Source: Sanderia malayensis | Taxonomy: Eukaryota > Cnidaria > Scyphozoa > Semaeostomeae > Pelagiidae | DNA length: 64,000 nt | NCBI GenBank assembly: GCA_013076295.1 | Contig: RQOL01000439.1 | Coordinates: forward strand, 1 to 64,000 | Reading direction: 5' to 3' | In this document: positions 32,885 to 42,970 of the stretch, piece by piece | Layout: every line of letters starts with the position of its first letter | Numbering within the stretch: the stretch's first letter is position 1 | Program-made: the position numbers and the translations under genes | Notes under the pieces: generated by a model | The model's database searches: none | Seen by the model: only the letters and a program-made list of their open reading frames with translations | What the model was told of the DNA's origin: nothing

Positions 32885-35149
32885 TTACCTGAATGAATAC
32901 AATTTCTAGTTGTTTTCATTAAGTGAGGAGCATCGGCAAAAAACCATAAATATCTATCTGGAGCAAATATATTTATTGTCCTGTGGACAACATCCAGTGT
33001 CTTGACCACCCATCGTTTCATGTATCCTATAAAATTTCCTGTTTGAAGATGCCCCAACTGATACAGTGGCAATTACTGGCAACTGGCAAGTAAGTTCGAG
33101 TACTGCTACTGCCTCCCAAAATGTCGTCATAATCTGGTATGATGTAACTCCTTTTGTTGCAAAGTAAGCAACACTAAACTTCAGGTCTGAAGCCAAGCCT
33201 CGCACATAGTATACAAGGGCATGTGGAGCTAACTGTTTAACATCACTAAAACAGGAGTAATTTAATTCTGAATCTCCTAAATCAGCATATCCAATTAAAT
33301 CTCCAGTGTGCTTATCAAAAACTAAATTTTCCTGTATCTTCACCTCATCAACTGACAAGACAGCATAGCGCAGAGCACCTTTGAATCCTGAAGCAGTTTT
33401 ACAAAGTTCTGTAATGACATCAGGATTAAATCCTACTTTTGGTCTGATTGCATTCTTATAGTCTCTTAATGTTCATCGACTGGGAAGGGTTAGAACCTTT
33501 GAATCTCTTAATTCATCATAAGCTGATGCAGACTTTGCTGCCAAAGAGAGACAACATCTGATTATCATTGGGTGATACTTCTTCTGGCCAGTTCTTAAAA
33601 GTTCTGTTTGCTGTTGCCAAAACAATTTCATAAACGGTGAAGAATTTTGCATATTACCATCCATGATAGTAGAAATATCACTGGCAAGTTTATCATCTAC
33701 TTCCACTCCTGAAAGGTTTATTTCATTTTTCATTTGCTTGCTTTCATTCTGAAGCTTTGTGGTTTTCAATCTCTCTTCCTGCAAAGCGAACTTTACTCTG
33801 TTTGGATGTTATGTGAAAGTGGTGCATTCAAACGTGCAGGAATATTGATATTGTTCTGTTGAGACAGTTGGATTTTTTTATGTTTTTTTCAGAACTTTCA
33901 CAAAGATGACATTTTTCACCCTCACTTGTAAGAAGATGGCATTCCTTGGACCTTGAATACTGTTTGGCTTGTTGAAGGTGGTCTCCACTTTGATCAAATT
34001 TAAGTTCACATGGAACATAGTGATTAATACTTTCATGTGATTCAATATCAACACCAGGGCATAGTTTTTGATTCGTGAAATCATCAAGCAGCTGCAAAAT
34101 TGTAACGTTCTGTAGAGATCGTCTGAACATTTTGTACAATTTATGATCATCCGGCAGCAAAAAACCATAAACAGCAGATGTAAACCCCAAACTTTCATCA
34201 ACTATCACCTCAAACTGAGGTATAATGTATGGCTTTTGGAAAAATTTAAAAGATATTTTATTTCCACAATAGTTGATTAACCATCCCTTTTGATGTATTT
34301 TCAACTTTGCAACCCGAGTTTCAAGTTCTTTAAAGCTTTTGTATTTCGATATTTTATGCACTTGTGGTGTCTCCACATTTTGAACAATATTGAGATGACG
34401 TCTTTCTGGGGCCTTTGATTGTTTTGAACATGATTTTGCAGGCAAGTTCAGTTTTGGAACAGCTCCAAACTTTAATGCTTTTCGACCAGTTTCTGTAAAA
34501 TAACAAAAAATCAAATGAAACTTTAAATGTGGTTGCAGTATGGGAGACATTGTAAAATTGATAAATAAAATATTTCTGAATAAATATCTACTTTGCTATA
34601 CCTAATTGTAGGCGGTCAAATTGCATTTTTTCTAATCTTTCACCCACTATAGCGTTTTAAAAATACCCCCCATTTTAGGAAAATTTAATAACTTCACAAC
34701 CGTCACCGTCAACCAGGTAATTGGACATAAATAAGCCTAGTTACTTACTTGTGTATTCAACATCTTCGCATTCATAGTGTCTTTCGCATAAAAAAAACAT
34801 TTCCATTTTCTATCTGCCGCTTAAACTCGCCATCAACAACCCTGTACCGTTTCAGAATATCCAGTATTTGGTTTTTCCAGTCCACAAAGTCTTGTGATTT
34901 TCTTTGCGGAATTTTGAAGATTGCAATACCAGAATAAGTCTGGCGACGTGATGTTCCGCATCCTGGTAAAGAACAATTACAGCCCAGCATGATAATTTAA
35001 TTATTTTTGGTATTTATTGTCATCCATCACATGCTGTGACCATATTCATAACACACAACACACACAGAATAACAACAAAAGCCAAAATGTCTGTTGTTGC
35101 TCTGTCCCCTTACTTAAGTCACGTGACAACAAAATCCGCGAACAAAGAG

Positions 35150-36088
35150 TCAGAACAATGGATGGCCAGACCAGTGTTGACTCTCTATCTATTGACTATG
35201 ACCAGACCAGCCAGCAGTTTCCATTATTTTTGGCAGCGATAAACCGGCTTGTTGGGCAGCTGACGTTGAGGCGGCTCGGCAACTATGAGCTGAAAATTTG
35301 CTTGTATCAATGCCAGCAAGTTTGAGAGTTTCCTTTACCAATCTGGCAATGGTGTCTTTAGAAATCGGTTTGTATGTTGATTAAAAAGTTACAAACAACT
35401 GGGTGCTGTCCTTTCTTAAAGGGGCAGTCTTGGAAATATATTCTTCAAGTTTCTTAACAATACACAGGCTGTTGTCATCTGGGTATGCTAAAATTTCAAG
35501 GGGAGCTTGATGTTTACCTGGTTTGGTAGTTTTAAGTGGTTGTTGTACGGTAATACGGAGTCTGTCAGGAAGATTTTGAATATATCGAATATCCACAACA
35601 TGAAGTGTTTGATACCGTTGCCCCGTAAGCAGACACAGAAGGGTAGCTGTAGTGTAAGAGAGCTCCTTGAGGGAAATAGATTTCAAGACAGGGAGCTCCT
35701 ATAAATAAGATAATAACTGTCCAACATCCCAAATATGAGAATATTTTGGTAGAGAAAGGTGGAAAGCACCTTTCATAAGACGGCGAACAAGGGGGTGTTC
35801 ATCTATGGGAGGGTTGCCTCCCGTTAAAATGATAGATGAAAGAGCCGATCTGGCAGTATTACTGGCACTGTAGCCCAGGCCTTCAGTAAATAATGATGTA
35901 AGAAACTCAACAACCTGTTCAGCAGAAGGTTTGTATACTTGAAGGTTATGTGCATAACAAAATTGTTCCCATCTACTTAAATAAGGTTGATATTGCTTTA
36001 AGGTACCAGGACGCCATGAAGAGAGGACAAAATTTTGGGCTGAGGAAGACAGGCTGCTTGATTGTAGACTTTTGCTGATAAGCGACAT
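35150..36088 (-). pseudogene. DIRS-type tyrosine recombinase fragment inside the P element
   Basis: Minus strand ATG at 36088-36086. SAM-like N-terminal part: WRPGTLKQYQPYLSRWEQFC, YSASNTARSALSSIILTGGN, HPLVRRLMKGAFHLSLP and YSHIWDVGQLLSYL, then a stop, LLCLLTGQRYQTLHVVDIRY (first Arg), TTKPGKHQAPLEIL, another stop, ISKDTIARLVKETLKLAGID, and FSAHSCRAASTSAAQQ (H-x-x-R). It breaks off after KIMETAGWS before the catalytic tyrosine. It differs from the recombinase at 19839-20754 at most positions, so it is a second lineage. No matching RT, gag or ends were seen here, so it is a fragment that landed between the THAP exon and the right end of the P element. Confidence 0.8.
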
Positions 36089-36334
36089 ACAATTAGTTGC
36101 AGTTTGGAATGGAGAGGATGCTGTTTGTTGGGGTTGTTTGGTAAGGTCAGAAGATCCTTCTTTGGTTTAGCACAATGGGCTTTGATTTCTTTCATTTTAT
36201 TCCTAGTGTGTTCATTGTTATTACTGTGGAAAGGAGGTCACAAACATAATTTTTTCTTTATTGCAAAATTTGTCCAAAAGCCAAAATGTGTTCGTTATTA
36301 CACAAATCACAGACCAGCTTCAAAGGCCTGGAAA

Positions 36335-37036
36335 CCACTCTAGGACATTCATATAACCCCAAAAATGCATAGATATTATGAAAAATGGGCCCAATCATCA
36401 TTCTGGACAAAATATGAAAATTACTTTACCATTATATCCCATCTTACGCAAATTCCAGTGGTCCATAAAATATCTCACAGTCACGTGACGGACATATTAT
36501 TAACTTAAAAATGTATATTTTGTCCAGATATACTCATTGGCATTGTTTTTATACAAGAAGTCATTAACATAAATGGAATTATGTCGTATTTACTAACCAA
36601 AAGGCTTCCATTAGCTAAAACAAGATTGTACACCTTTTCGCTGACATCAGCAATTTTATGTGTGAAGATGACACGTCCCGACCTATTAACATTCATATTC
36701 GTAATCAGCGCAAAATTTCTTTTCCGATGATGTATAGTAACCTTATTCACCAATTTGCACATGATTTCTCAAAAATTGGGCTTTGCCCCATGGACTATTA
36801 GTGACAGTGTTAAATAAATTATTTGCAAAGTAAGTGTGCGAAGTAAGCAAAAGGCTTCCATTAGCTAAACCAAGATTGTACACCCTCTCGCTGACATCAG
36901 CAATTTTAGGTGTGAACATGACACGTCTCGACCTATTAACATTCATATTCGTAATCAGCGCAAAATTTCCTTTCCGATGATGTATAGTAACCTTATTCAG
37001 CAATTTGCACATGATTTTCGGTCTGCCCCATGGACT
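36335..37036 (-). repeat. P element right terminal inverted repeat
   Basis: Reverse complement of the left end, also with a duplicated ~250-bp terminal unit (36500-36796 and 36797-37036). It ends TGCCCCATGGACTAA. Frames 36505-36762 and 36743-37012 are repeat sequence. Confidence 0.85.
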
Positions 37037-37309
37037 AATTTCGTCTTTTCTTGGACTGATATAAATATGTGTAGCTTAACTCTTGTTCTATTAAAACTGC
37101 ATCTCCAAAAAACACAAGCTAAAAATTAACACGAAACATATTTCCTAAAACCAGTTGATTTTAAATTTAAATTTAAAGCTAACTTCTTCATTAATCTAAC
37201 TTTATTTTCACAACTCAAACTTCATTTCTTTATTGTACACAATTTTTTAGCCGTTATTGGTAGAAATTAAATCTATTTACTCTTTACCTTTTTATAGGAT
37301 TACTCTTGT
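37037..37309. other. AT-rich spacer
   Basis: No gene seen. Holds a short palindromic run TTTAAATTTAAATTTAAA near 37163. Confidence 0.5.
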
Positions 37310-38400
37310 AAGTGAAACTATTCTGTTTTTCATCATGGCAAAGCAGTGGAACATAACACATGATAATTCTTTTTGGAGATCTCGCCATGCAGTATATTTA
37401 TAACCGCCTGCCAGGGTATTAAATAGACAATCTACACCTAATCGAATTTTATGACCCCCAGTTAGTGTTGCTAGTAAAGTCGTGCACAATTTATGTTCTT
37501 AGATCAGGTATTTATCTTGGACAAAATGTGAGAACTGCAACTCCATTTCCACACAAATGCTTCTGCCAAATTATAGCCGCCACTTCAAAAGCAGCAAAAA
37601 ATTTTAATGCCTGTGTGCAACAGAAAGGTACAACGTTCCCTTGCCACAACATTTTCCTGAGGAATTGATGTGTCTGGACGAGGATGACATTGATATCCTC
37701 TGTCCTTTCCATATTGATTTCAACAAAATGCAGTACAAACGACATGGCTACAGCAAACCGAATTGGTTGTTCGGAAATTAAATGTTCTCCAAACTCTGTG
37801 GAAGAAAAAATTAATTCCTTAAGCGACTCAAATAAAAAACCGCTGCACAAGGGCATACATTTTTTAATGCAATCATGTGAATCTTCCTACAAGGAGTTTA
37901 TAAATAAACGAGACAGTATTGTGTCAGAAAAAGCAAATAAAATTCTCTGGAAATATGTCAGTGGATCGGCTTAGAATGTGGTTTATGGCCCAACCTATAC
38001 CCATTTACCAGTTTGTGTGAATCTTGTCGTGAAGGCACACAAGACAGAACCAGCAGCAAATTATCTTTCATCACAAAATGCTTCAGCTCGATTGTTGACT
38101 ACAGCATGAATTTCCCGCTACTCAATTTGTTTTTGGCCACTGGCTTTTCAAGACAATAACTGTTGCAATCAATTATGCAAAACTCTTTTCTTGCACGCAA
38201 TACTTCGCTTTGAGCACCAAAAGTTTTTCACCAGGGCTTTGGCAACGTCAAAATAGATATCTAATTTACGCTTTTCAGACAAAAGGCTACCCTTCTTTTT
38301 TCATAACCATCTCTCCATCCGAATGGACATTTACCTCAGCCTCTTGGCTTGATGACTTTGGCCTCAATAAGAAATTGTTTTCAAAACCTGAAACATAATT
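37310..38400 (+). pseudogene. Divergent HUH Rep/helicase element, copy B (Rep N-terminal part)
   Basis: In shifting plus frames it matches copy C from 51590 on: AKQWNITHDNSFWRSRHAVY, then the CFCQIIAATSKAAKNF region (C copy LLPNYSRLFKTTKKF), DEDDIDILCPFHIDFNKMQ, SCESSYKEFINKRDSIVSE, a LECGLWPNLYPFTSLCESC-like stretch, and AKLFSCTQYFALSTKSFSPG followed by FFITISPSEWTFTSASWLDD. The latter corresponds to the Helitron Rep segment that precedes the HUH motif. Many stops and frameshifts. Sequence leaves the alignment near 38400 and resumes at 40565. Confidence 0.7.
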
Positions 38401-38785
38401 CCTTTAATTTCCTTTGAGATCAGGGTGGCCCAGCTTTTAAAGTTTGTCCATGGTTGTAAAAAAGGGTTGCATATGATTTTTAAGCTGCAATCCATAATGG
38501 GGACGTTGCTTTTGCAAGATTCAATGTACAGACTCAGAAACAAATTGTCCTCAACTTCTTTTTGCACATGTAATAACAATCAGATTTTATTGAAAAACAA
38601 TAAATTGACTTAATTGATTAAATAAATTATTCATCAAATGTAGATATGAACTGTAGATATACTATATTATTAAACATCAAAAGCGGAACTGGAACACTAT
38701 ATATCAATGAGAGATGGATAAAAATTTAGATAATGTGCTGATGTAAATAAGAACACAAAATGGAAAAATTAATTTATGTATTAAA

Positions 38786-39395
38786 AAGTTACTTTTTGTG
38801 TTTTTTTTTGCTTTTCTTACCATTCAACAAGTCTACATAATCCAAAATATTACCTGATTCTTTGAATTTTGCCTGAGGGAGAGGATCAACGAAAAGCTTC
38901 TCGGCAAGTGCAACAGGGTTTGATAAGAGCAGCTGCCCTATCTTAAAGTTTATGCCTATTGAGAAGAGCGCAGACCAAATCTTTACAAATTTAGTCATTG
39001 CTTCATCCACCTCACTGGGGGGCCTTATGATGTTCTTGAAGAGCTCTTTTGTTTCCTTCTTAGAAGATTTTTTCACTATCTTTTCCATGTTTCTTTAACA
39101 GTTTTATTGTTTCTTTCATATCCTCCTGGATGCTATTGATGTTTCCGTCTTCAAATATCTCCGATACTTCCCCGCTAATGTGCATATTGTCTGTGATTGT
39201 AGAAGATAGCTCCAACATAGCCACTTCCGAATGGCGAAGCCACTCACATCATTCGGGCATTAGGCGATGCAGTCCAATGGATTTGTCAGGAAAGGCTTCT
39301 GCTTGTCCATAAGGCTTTAGGAAGTTTTCAGGGAAATGATTAAAATAGCCAACTCCAGGTACCCTTTTCTATGGGCTCTTCTGAGAGTTAGCCAT
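38786..39395 (-). pseudogene. ORF X, nearly full-length copy
   Basis: ATG at 39395-39393, MANSQKSP, a TAG, then VPGVGYFNHFPENFLKPYGQ, RLMPE, LRHSEVAMLELSSTITDNMH and MKETIKLLKKHGKDSEKI. After one frameshift near 39080 the C-terminal half is open: KKETKELFKNIIRPPSEVDE, IWSALFSIGINFKIGQLLLS, NPVALAEKLF and AKFKESGNILDYVDLLNG, ending in a Lys-rich KKSKKKHKK tail (TAA at 38788-38786). About 200 residues in total. The pattern (FPENF box, GxNFKxGQLL box, NPxxLAEK box, basic tail) is shared with 48627-49331. No known enzyme motif. Basic tail suggests nucleic-acid binding or nuclear location; inference only. Confidence 0.6.
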
Positions 39396-39417
39396 TCTAA
39401 AGTTGAATGGAAATATA

Positions 39418-40357
39418 CAGTCAACCCTGTCTAATTCGAGCTCCTGTAATCTGAACTTTTGCTAATTGGAACCAAATTTTGTGGTCCCTTGACAAATTCC
39501 TAACAACCCTTATAAAAAACCTCTATAATTGGAACTTTCTGTAATTCGACCATTTATTTTTGTCCCCTCAAAGAAAAAGCCTCTGTAACTCGAACTTTGT
39601 GTTAATATCAGTTAATTACCTGATGACAGAACTTCTTTTTCTGCTCTTGTCTCTGGCAAATTGACGCAAATTGACTTACTTGGGCTTAGTACGGGATGCC
39701 AGACAGTGATTTTTAGGACACAGTTTAAAGGGAATTTGCAAGGATAATAGACTGTGTTTAAAAATAGACCGATATTCATTCCAATGTAGACATGCGCAGT
39801 AAGCGTCATATAAACTGATCACATGAACATTTTGAGATCAGTGATGAGAACCGGAAGAGAATGCAAAATGGCAACAACAGCCAATATAAACGAAATTTCA
39901 ATTCCTTTCGCTGCTGAGCTGCCGCTTATTGTTACAAAAAATTGGAGCATTCCATCTCATGAAAAAGGTTATCATGTGTACCAAAGTGTATGAAGAGTTG
40001 AAGACCTGTAATTAAAGAAGCTTTAGCAGCTAAAGGACAACCAGAAAACCCAACGGATAAATATGCTGTGAGTGTGCTCAAAGATGACAAACTTTGGGGC
40101 ACTTTGACAAAGGCAGTAATGGACGCTTGTAAAACAATTTTTCATGTTGTGACGTAATCCATGTATTATAATAATTAATAAACTGTTTTGCTTCTTTAAA
40201 ATGCTTTTAGTCCATAGCAATGGTCATAAAAATATAGTTTTTAGCCTTAAAACGGAGATATGGGGGTAACTAGGGGTAAAATATGGCATTTACATGAAAA
40301 CTCTTATAATTCGAACAAATTTGGATTCCCCTATAGAGTTTGAATTAGACATAGCTG
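39418..40357 (+). mobile_element. pogo-like non-autonomous element with a HIRAN-like remnant
   Basis: Left end CAGTCAACCCTGTCTAATTCG and right end (reverse complement) CAGCTATGTCTAATTCAAACT form imperfect inverted repeats of pogo/Tigger type, with repeated AATTCGAAC-like phrases. Inside, at 39868-40155, decayed frames read ATTANINEISIPF, GYHVYQSV, RPVIKEALAAKGQPENPTD and YAVSVLKDDKLWGTL. This resembles HIRAN-like sequences common in pogo-related elements of aquatic animals. A stop and frameshift lie after YQSV. The element interrupts the sequence that at 18360-18440 is continuous beside ORF X. Confidence 0.6.
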
Positions 40358-40564
40358 AAGAGTTGAACATAGCTTTAATAATAGTATTGGAACTATAAAA
40401 GGTAATTTTAAAATATGTTTCACTGAATCAAAGGCAATATGTAATTTCCCTTTACAGATTTTGAATATGGATTAACAAGGATCTTTTTTGAATTAGCCTT
40501 AGAAGGTAGCTAAGTTTTTGAGCTTGTTTTTTTTTCTATTACCTGGTAACGCTTTAACGTAACC

Positions 40565-40848
40565 TATATATTTCGACCAATAGAAACTCTTTTTTTTGAG
40601 ACCACATTTCATACACATTCTGGAGCAAATAATTCGTGGATACTTGTGAGGATCAAATGACAGGAATTGGTGCACTCGTTTTTTTAATTATTATAACAAG
40701 AAAAATAACACAAGTATTGGCACGTTCTTTTATCGTTTTGAATTTCAGGACAGGGGAACTGTTCATGTACACTTGCTTGTGTGGCTAAGTAATATTAAAG
40801 CTATTAACTTTAGCTCTATGCGTGATGATATTCCTGAACATTGAGGTT
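40565..40848 (+). pseudogene. Divergent HUH Rep/helicase element, copy B (HUH motif part)
   Basis: Resumes the alignment to copy C at its 52643 (TTTCGACCAATAGAAAC versus TTTCGTCCAACAGAAAC). The HUH motif lies at 40764-40772 in FQDRGTVHVHLLVWLSNIK, followed by AINFSSMRDDIPEH and a stop. The HUH histidines bind the metal ion that the Rep endonuclease uses to nick DNA. Directly after, within about 30 bp, the second Ty3/Gypsy gag begins with no LTR between. Confidence 0.75.
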
Positions 40849-40875
40849 TGTGTTTATATTTTTATAATATAAATA

Positions 40876-42198
40876 TGGCATCGCCGAAACATGAAGATTT
40901 GGAGTTTTTGGTTGAAGAACTTTTGCTAAACAGTTCTCTTGTTGATCTGAGGGGGGTTGCTCATGAATTGAAAATTGAGTATTATGGGAGTCAAAGCCGA
41001 AGATTATTGTGATTAAATGCATAAGAAACCTGCATGATGTTGATGACGAGGATGAGATGGTTTTAATTTTGGAAGAAATCATTGCAGCCCTCAACAAAGA
41101 AAGTGACCAAGCTGCCAATAATAATGGGCAAATAGCTTCAAGTTCAACCCCACCCCCAGGAACAAAAACAGATCAAATTTCGGAAAATTCACTTTTCAGA
41201 CGTGAATTTAAAATACAAGGCCAAATTGGGGAACCTCATCAAAAGGATAAAATTTCTTTTATCAGTTTAATGATGCAAGTCTGAGATGGTAAAGCCAAAC
41301 ATTACGCCCAAAAAGAAATAGTTAGTGCCATCTTGCATTCATTCACTCCTGCTTTGTCTCCTAGAACCTTATTAAAGACTATAGCAGATCTTTCTTTGAC
41401 ACAACGTTTGCAAATTTCAAGAAGTCATTTTGAGGAAAAGTCTGCTACAGAGCTTTATCAAGAACTAAGTAATATGACTCAGGGTGCAGGAGAAGATGGG
41501 AACCACTTTTTAATGCGGGCACTTGAGACTAGACAAAGGGTTATCTTTGTATCAGAAACTGACAAAGGTGTAAAATATAATAATACCCTAGTCCAAGGAT
41601 TATTTTTGCACACCATAGAGGTTGGGTTAGCTAGTGAATCAATTCGTACCAGGATAAGACCACTTTTTAAACATGTTTTAGAGGAAGTATTGATTCAAGA
41701 AATGCGTAAAGCTGTTTCGGCAGAAAATGAAGGACCAAAGCGTGCAAACAAAGCAAACTGCGAAATGAAATTAAATAAATCCGTAAAAGCTCAAAGTATA
41801 GATACACTAGTTAGGAAAAGCAACCTGAGATAAAAAGGGTAGCGACAGAAATTCCATGTAGTATAAAATCTTTAACAGATAAAATCGAATTACTCACAGC
41901 TGAAATTTCTGAGCTTACAGCTAAGAATTCCACGGGAACCAACAAATGCACAAGGATAGTGAAATGTCAGAACTGCGAAATGCAAACATTATTTCATTTG
42001 TGGTCCTGATGAGCATTTGGCGAGGGATTGCCGCCAGCGTAAGCTGCAGGGAAACAGCAGAGGGCTACTGCAGGGGGACACCCAGTAGTCTCTGAAGTTT
42101 ACCTCTCCCGCACCCGTAATTACTGTCTTAAAGAGGATAATAACTCTGGGGTATTTTTGTGTTGTTCACAGTGTGCCACTGTTTACTATTGTAGTAAA
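40876..42198 (+). pseudogene. gag: Second Ty3/Gypsy element: gag with SAP-like N-terminus, knuckle and MYND-like finger
   Basis: ATG at 40876, MASPKHEDLEFLVEELLLNS, then SLVDLRGVAHELKIEYYGS, a SAP-like helix pair. A frameshift near 41000, a TGA at 41282-41284 and a TAA at 41831-41833 break it. The capsid core has FIQG-like EFKIQGQIGEP, SFTPALSPRTLLKTIADLSL and EKSATELYQELSNMTQGAGE. Near 41990 a degraded CCHC knuckle reads YFICGPDEHLARDC, where the first Cys appears as Tyr. At 42160-42195 VFLCCSQCATVYYCSKK matches the first half of a MYND zinc finger. The tandem-repeat element cuts the frame right after it, so protease is lost. No 5' LTR is present. Confidence 0.7.
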
Positions 42199-42970
42199 AA
42201 ACTAGGGGTCATTACTCGCTTAGCTCGTTCGTCCCAGCCAGTCAAGTAAAAAAGGCTTGATCTGGTTGGCGCACTTCGTGCGCAGCATTCGCTTGCACTC
42301 ATGCCTCTTTCGACCCCACTTACAATGGGTTAGCTGGCTGCGCTTGCCTGTCTATCTATTATCAGGAAACATTGACTGACAGGGCGCACTTTGTGCGCTG
42401 TATTTGCTTCGCTCATGCCCTTTTCAACCCAATATACAATGGGTTAGCTCACTGCGCTCGCCTGTTGATCTATTATAAAAAACATTGACTGATAGGGCGC
42501 ACTTAGTGTGCTGCATTCGCTCACGCTCATGCCCCTTTCGACCCCACTTACAATGGGTAAGCTCGCTGCGCTCGCCTGTCGATCTATTATAAAAAAACAT
42601 TGACTGATAGGGCGCACTTCGTGCGCTGCATTCGCTTACGCTCATGCCCCTTTCGACCCCACTTACAGTGGGTTAGCTCGCTCTGCTCGCCTGTCGATCT
42701 ATTATCAAAAAACATTGACTGATAGGGCGTACTTCCTGTGCTGCATTCGTTTACGTTCATGCCCTTTTCAACCCCACGTACAATGGGTTAGCTCGCTGCC
42801 CTCGCCTGTCTATTTATTATCAAGAAACATAGACTGATAGGGTGCACTTCGTGTGCTGCATTCGCTTATGCTCATGCCATTTTAAACCCCGTGTACGCAC
42901 TTTGTTACGCTCATGCCCCTTTCAACCCCACATACAATGGGTACCTGGGGTTGAAAGGGGCATGTACCTA
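42199..42970 (-). repeat. Tandem-repeat element with CTAG terminus, inserted in the second Ty3/Gypsy
   Basis: Reverse-oriented copy of the family at 2310-3222. On the minus strand it ends GACCCCTAG at 42204 or so and is followed by T. Six units of about 116-121 bp with the GCGCACTTCGTGCGC hairpin, GGGTTAGCTCGCTGCGCTC and CAACATTGACTGA-like phrase. Its far end, near 42970, is a short degenerate part (GGTACCTGGGGTTGAAAGGG). The surrounding gag and RT do not join directly across it, so a deletion accompanied or followed insertion. Confidence 0.75.

Larger units (their letters stand above)
26039..34990 (-). pseudogene. P-element (THAP9-like) transposase, three exons
   Basis: Exon 1 (34990-34749) is a THAP DNA-binding domain: CSLPGCGTS, WKNQILDILKRYR, then a C-x2-H pair in CERHYECEDVEYT. 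A T8 run at about 34791 causes a frameshift just before that C. Intron 1 (34748-34493) has GTAAGT and TTTTACAG. Exon 2 (34492-32889) has FKFFQKPYIIPQFEV, VSYQ-like transposase core segments, SVDEVKIQENLVFDKHTGDL and ADAPHLMKTTRNCIHS. Intron 2 starts at 32888 and ends at 26836 and contains the Academ element. Exon 3 (26835-26039) resumes GNGKGTRLMWNNGKEIVWEH and ends with YFGRQRSLGRRNDNPSLYEF, the conserved P-element C-terminus. Exon 2 has frameshifts near 33800 and 33000 and a stop region near 33470-33360. It would cut and paste the element, binding its ends through THAP. Confidence 0.85.
23800..37036 (-). mobile_element. P element with THAP transposase, disrupted by Academ and DIRS fragments
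   Basis: Long inverted ends (about 700 bp each) both start TTAGTCCATGGGGCA. Between them are a THAP-domain transposase on the minus strand and a convergent C2H2 protein on the plus strand, tail to tail with about 115 bp between stops. Without the 5.9-kb Academ insertion the element would be about 7.3 kb. An 8-bp target duplication, typical of P elements, was not found (ACCCATTT left, AATTTCGT right), so one flank may have been rearranged. Confidence 0.8.
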
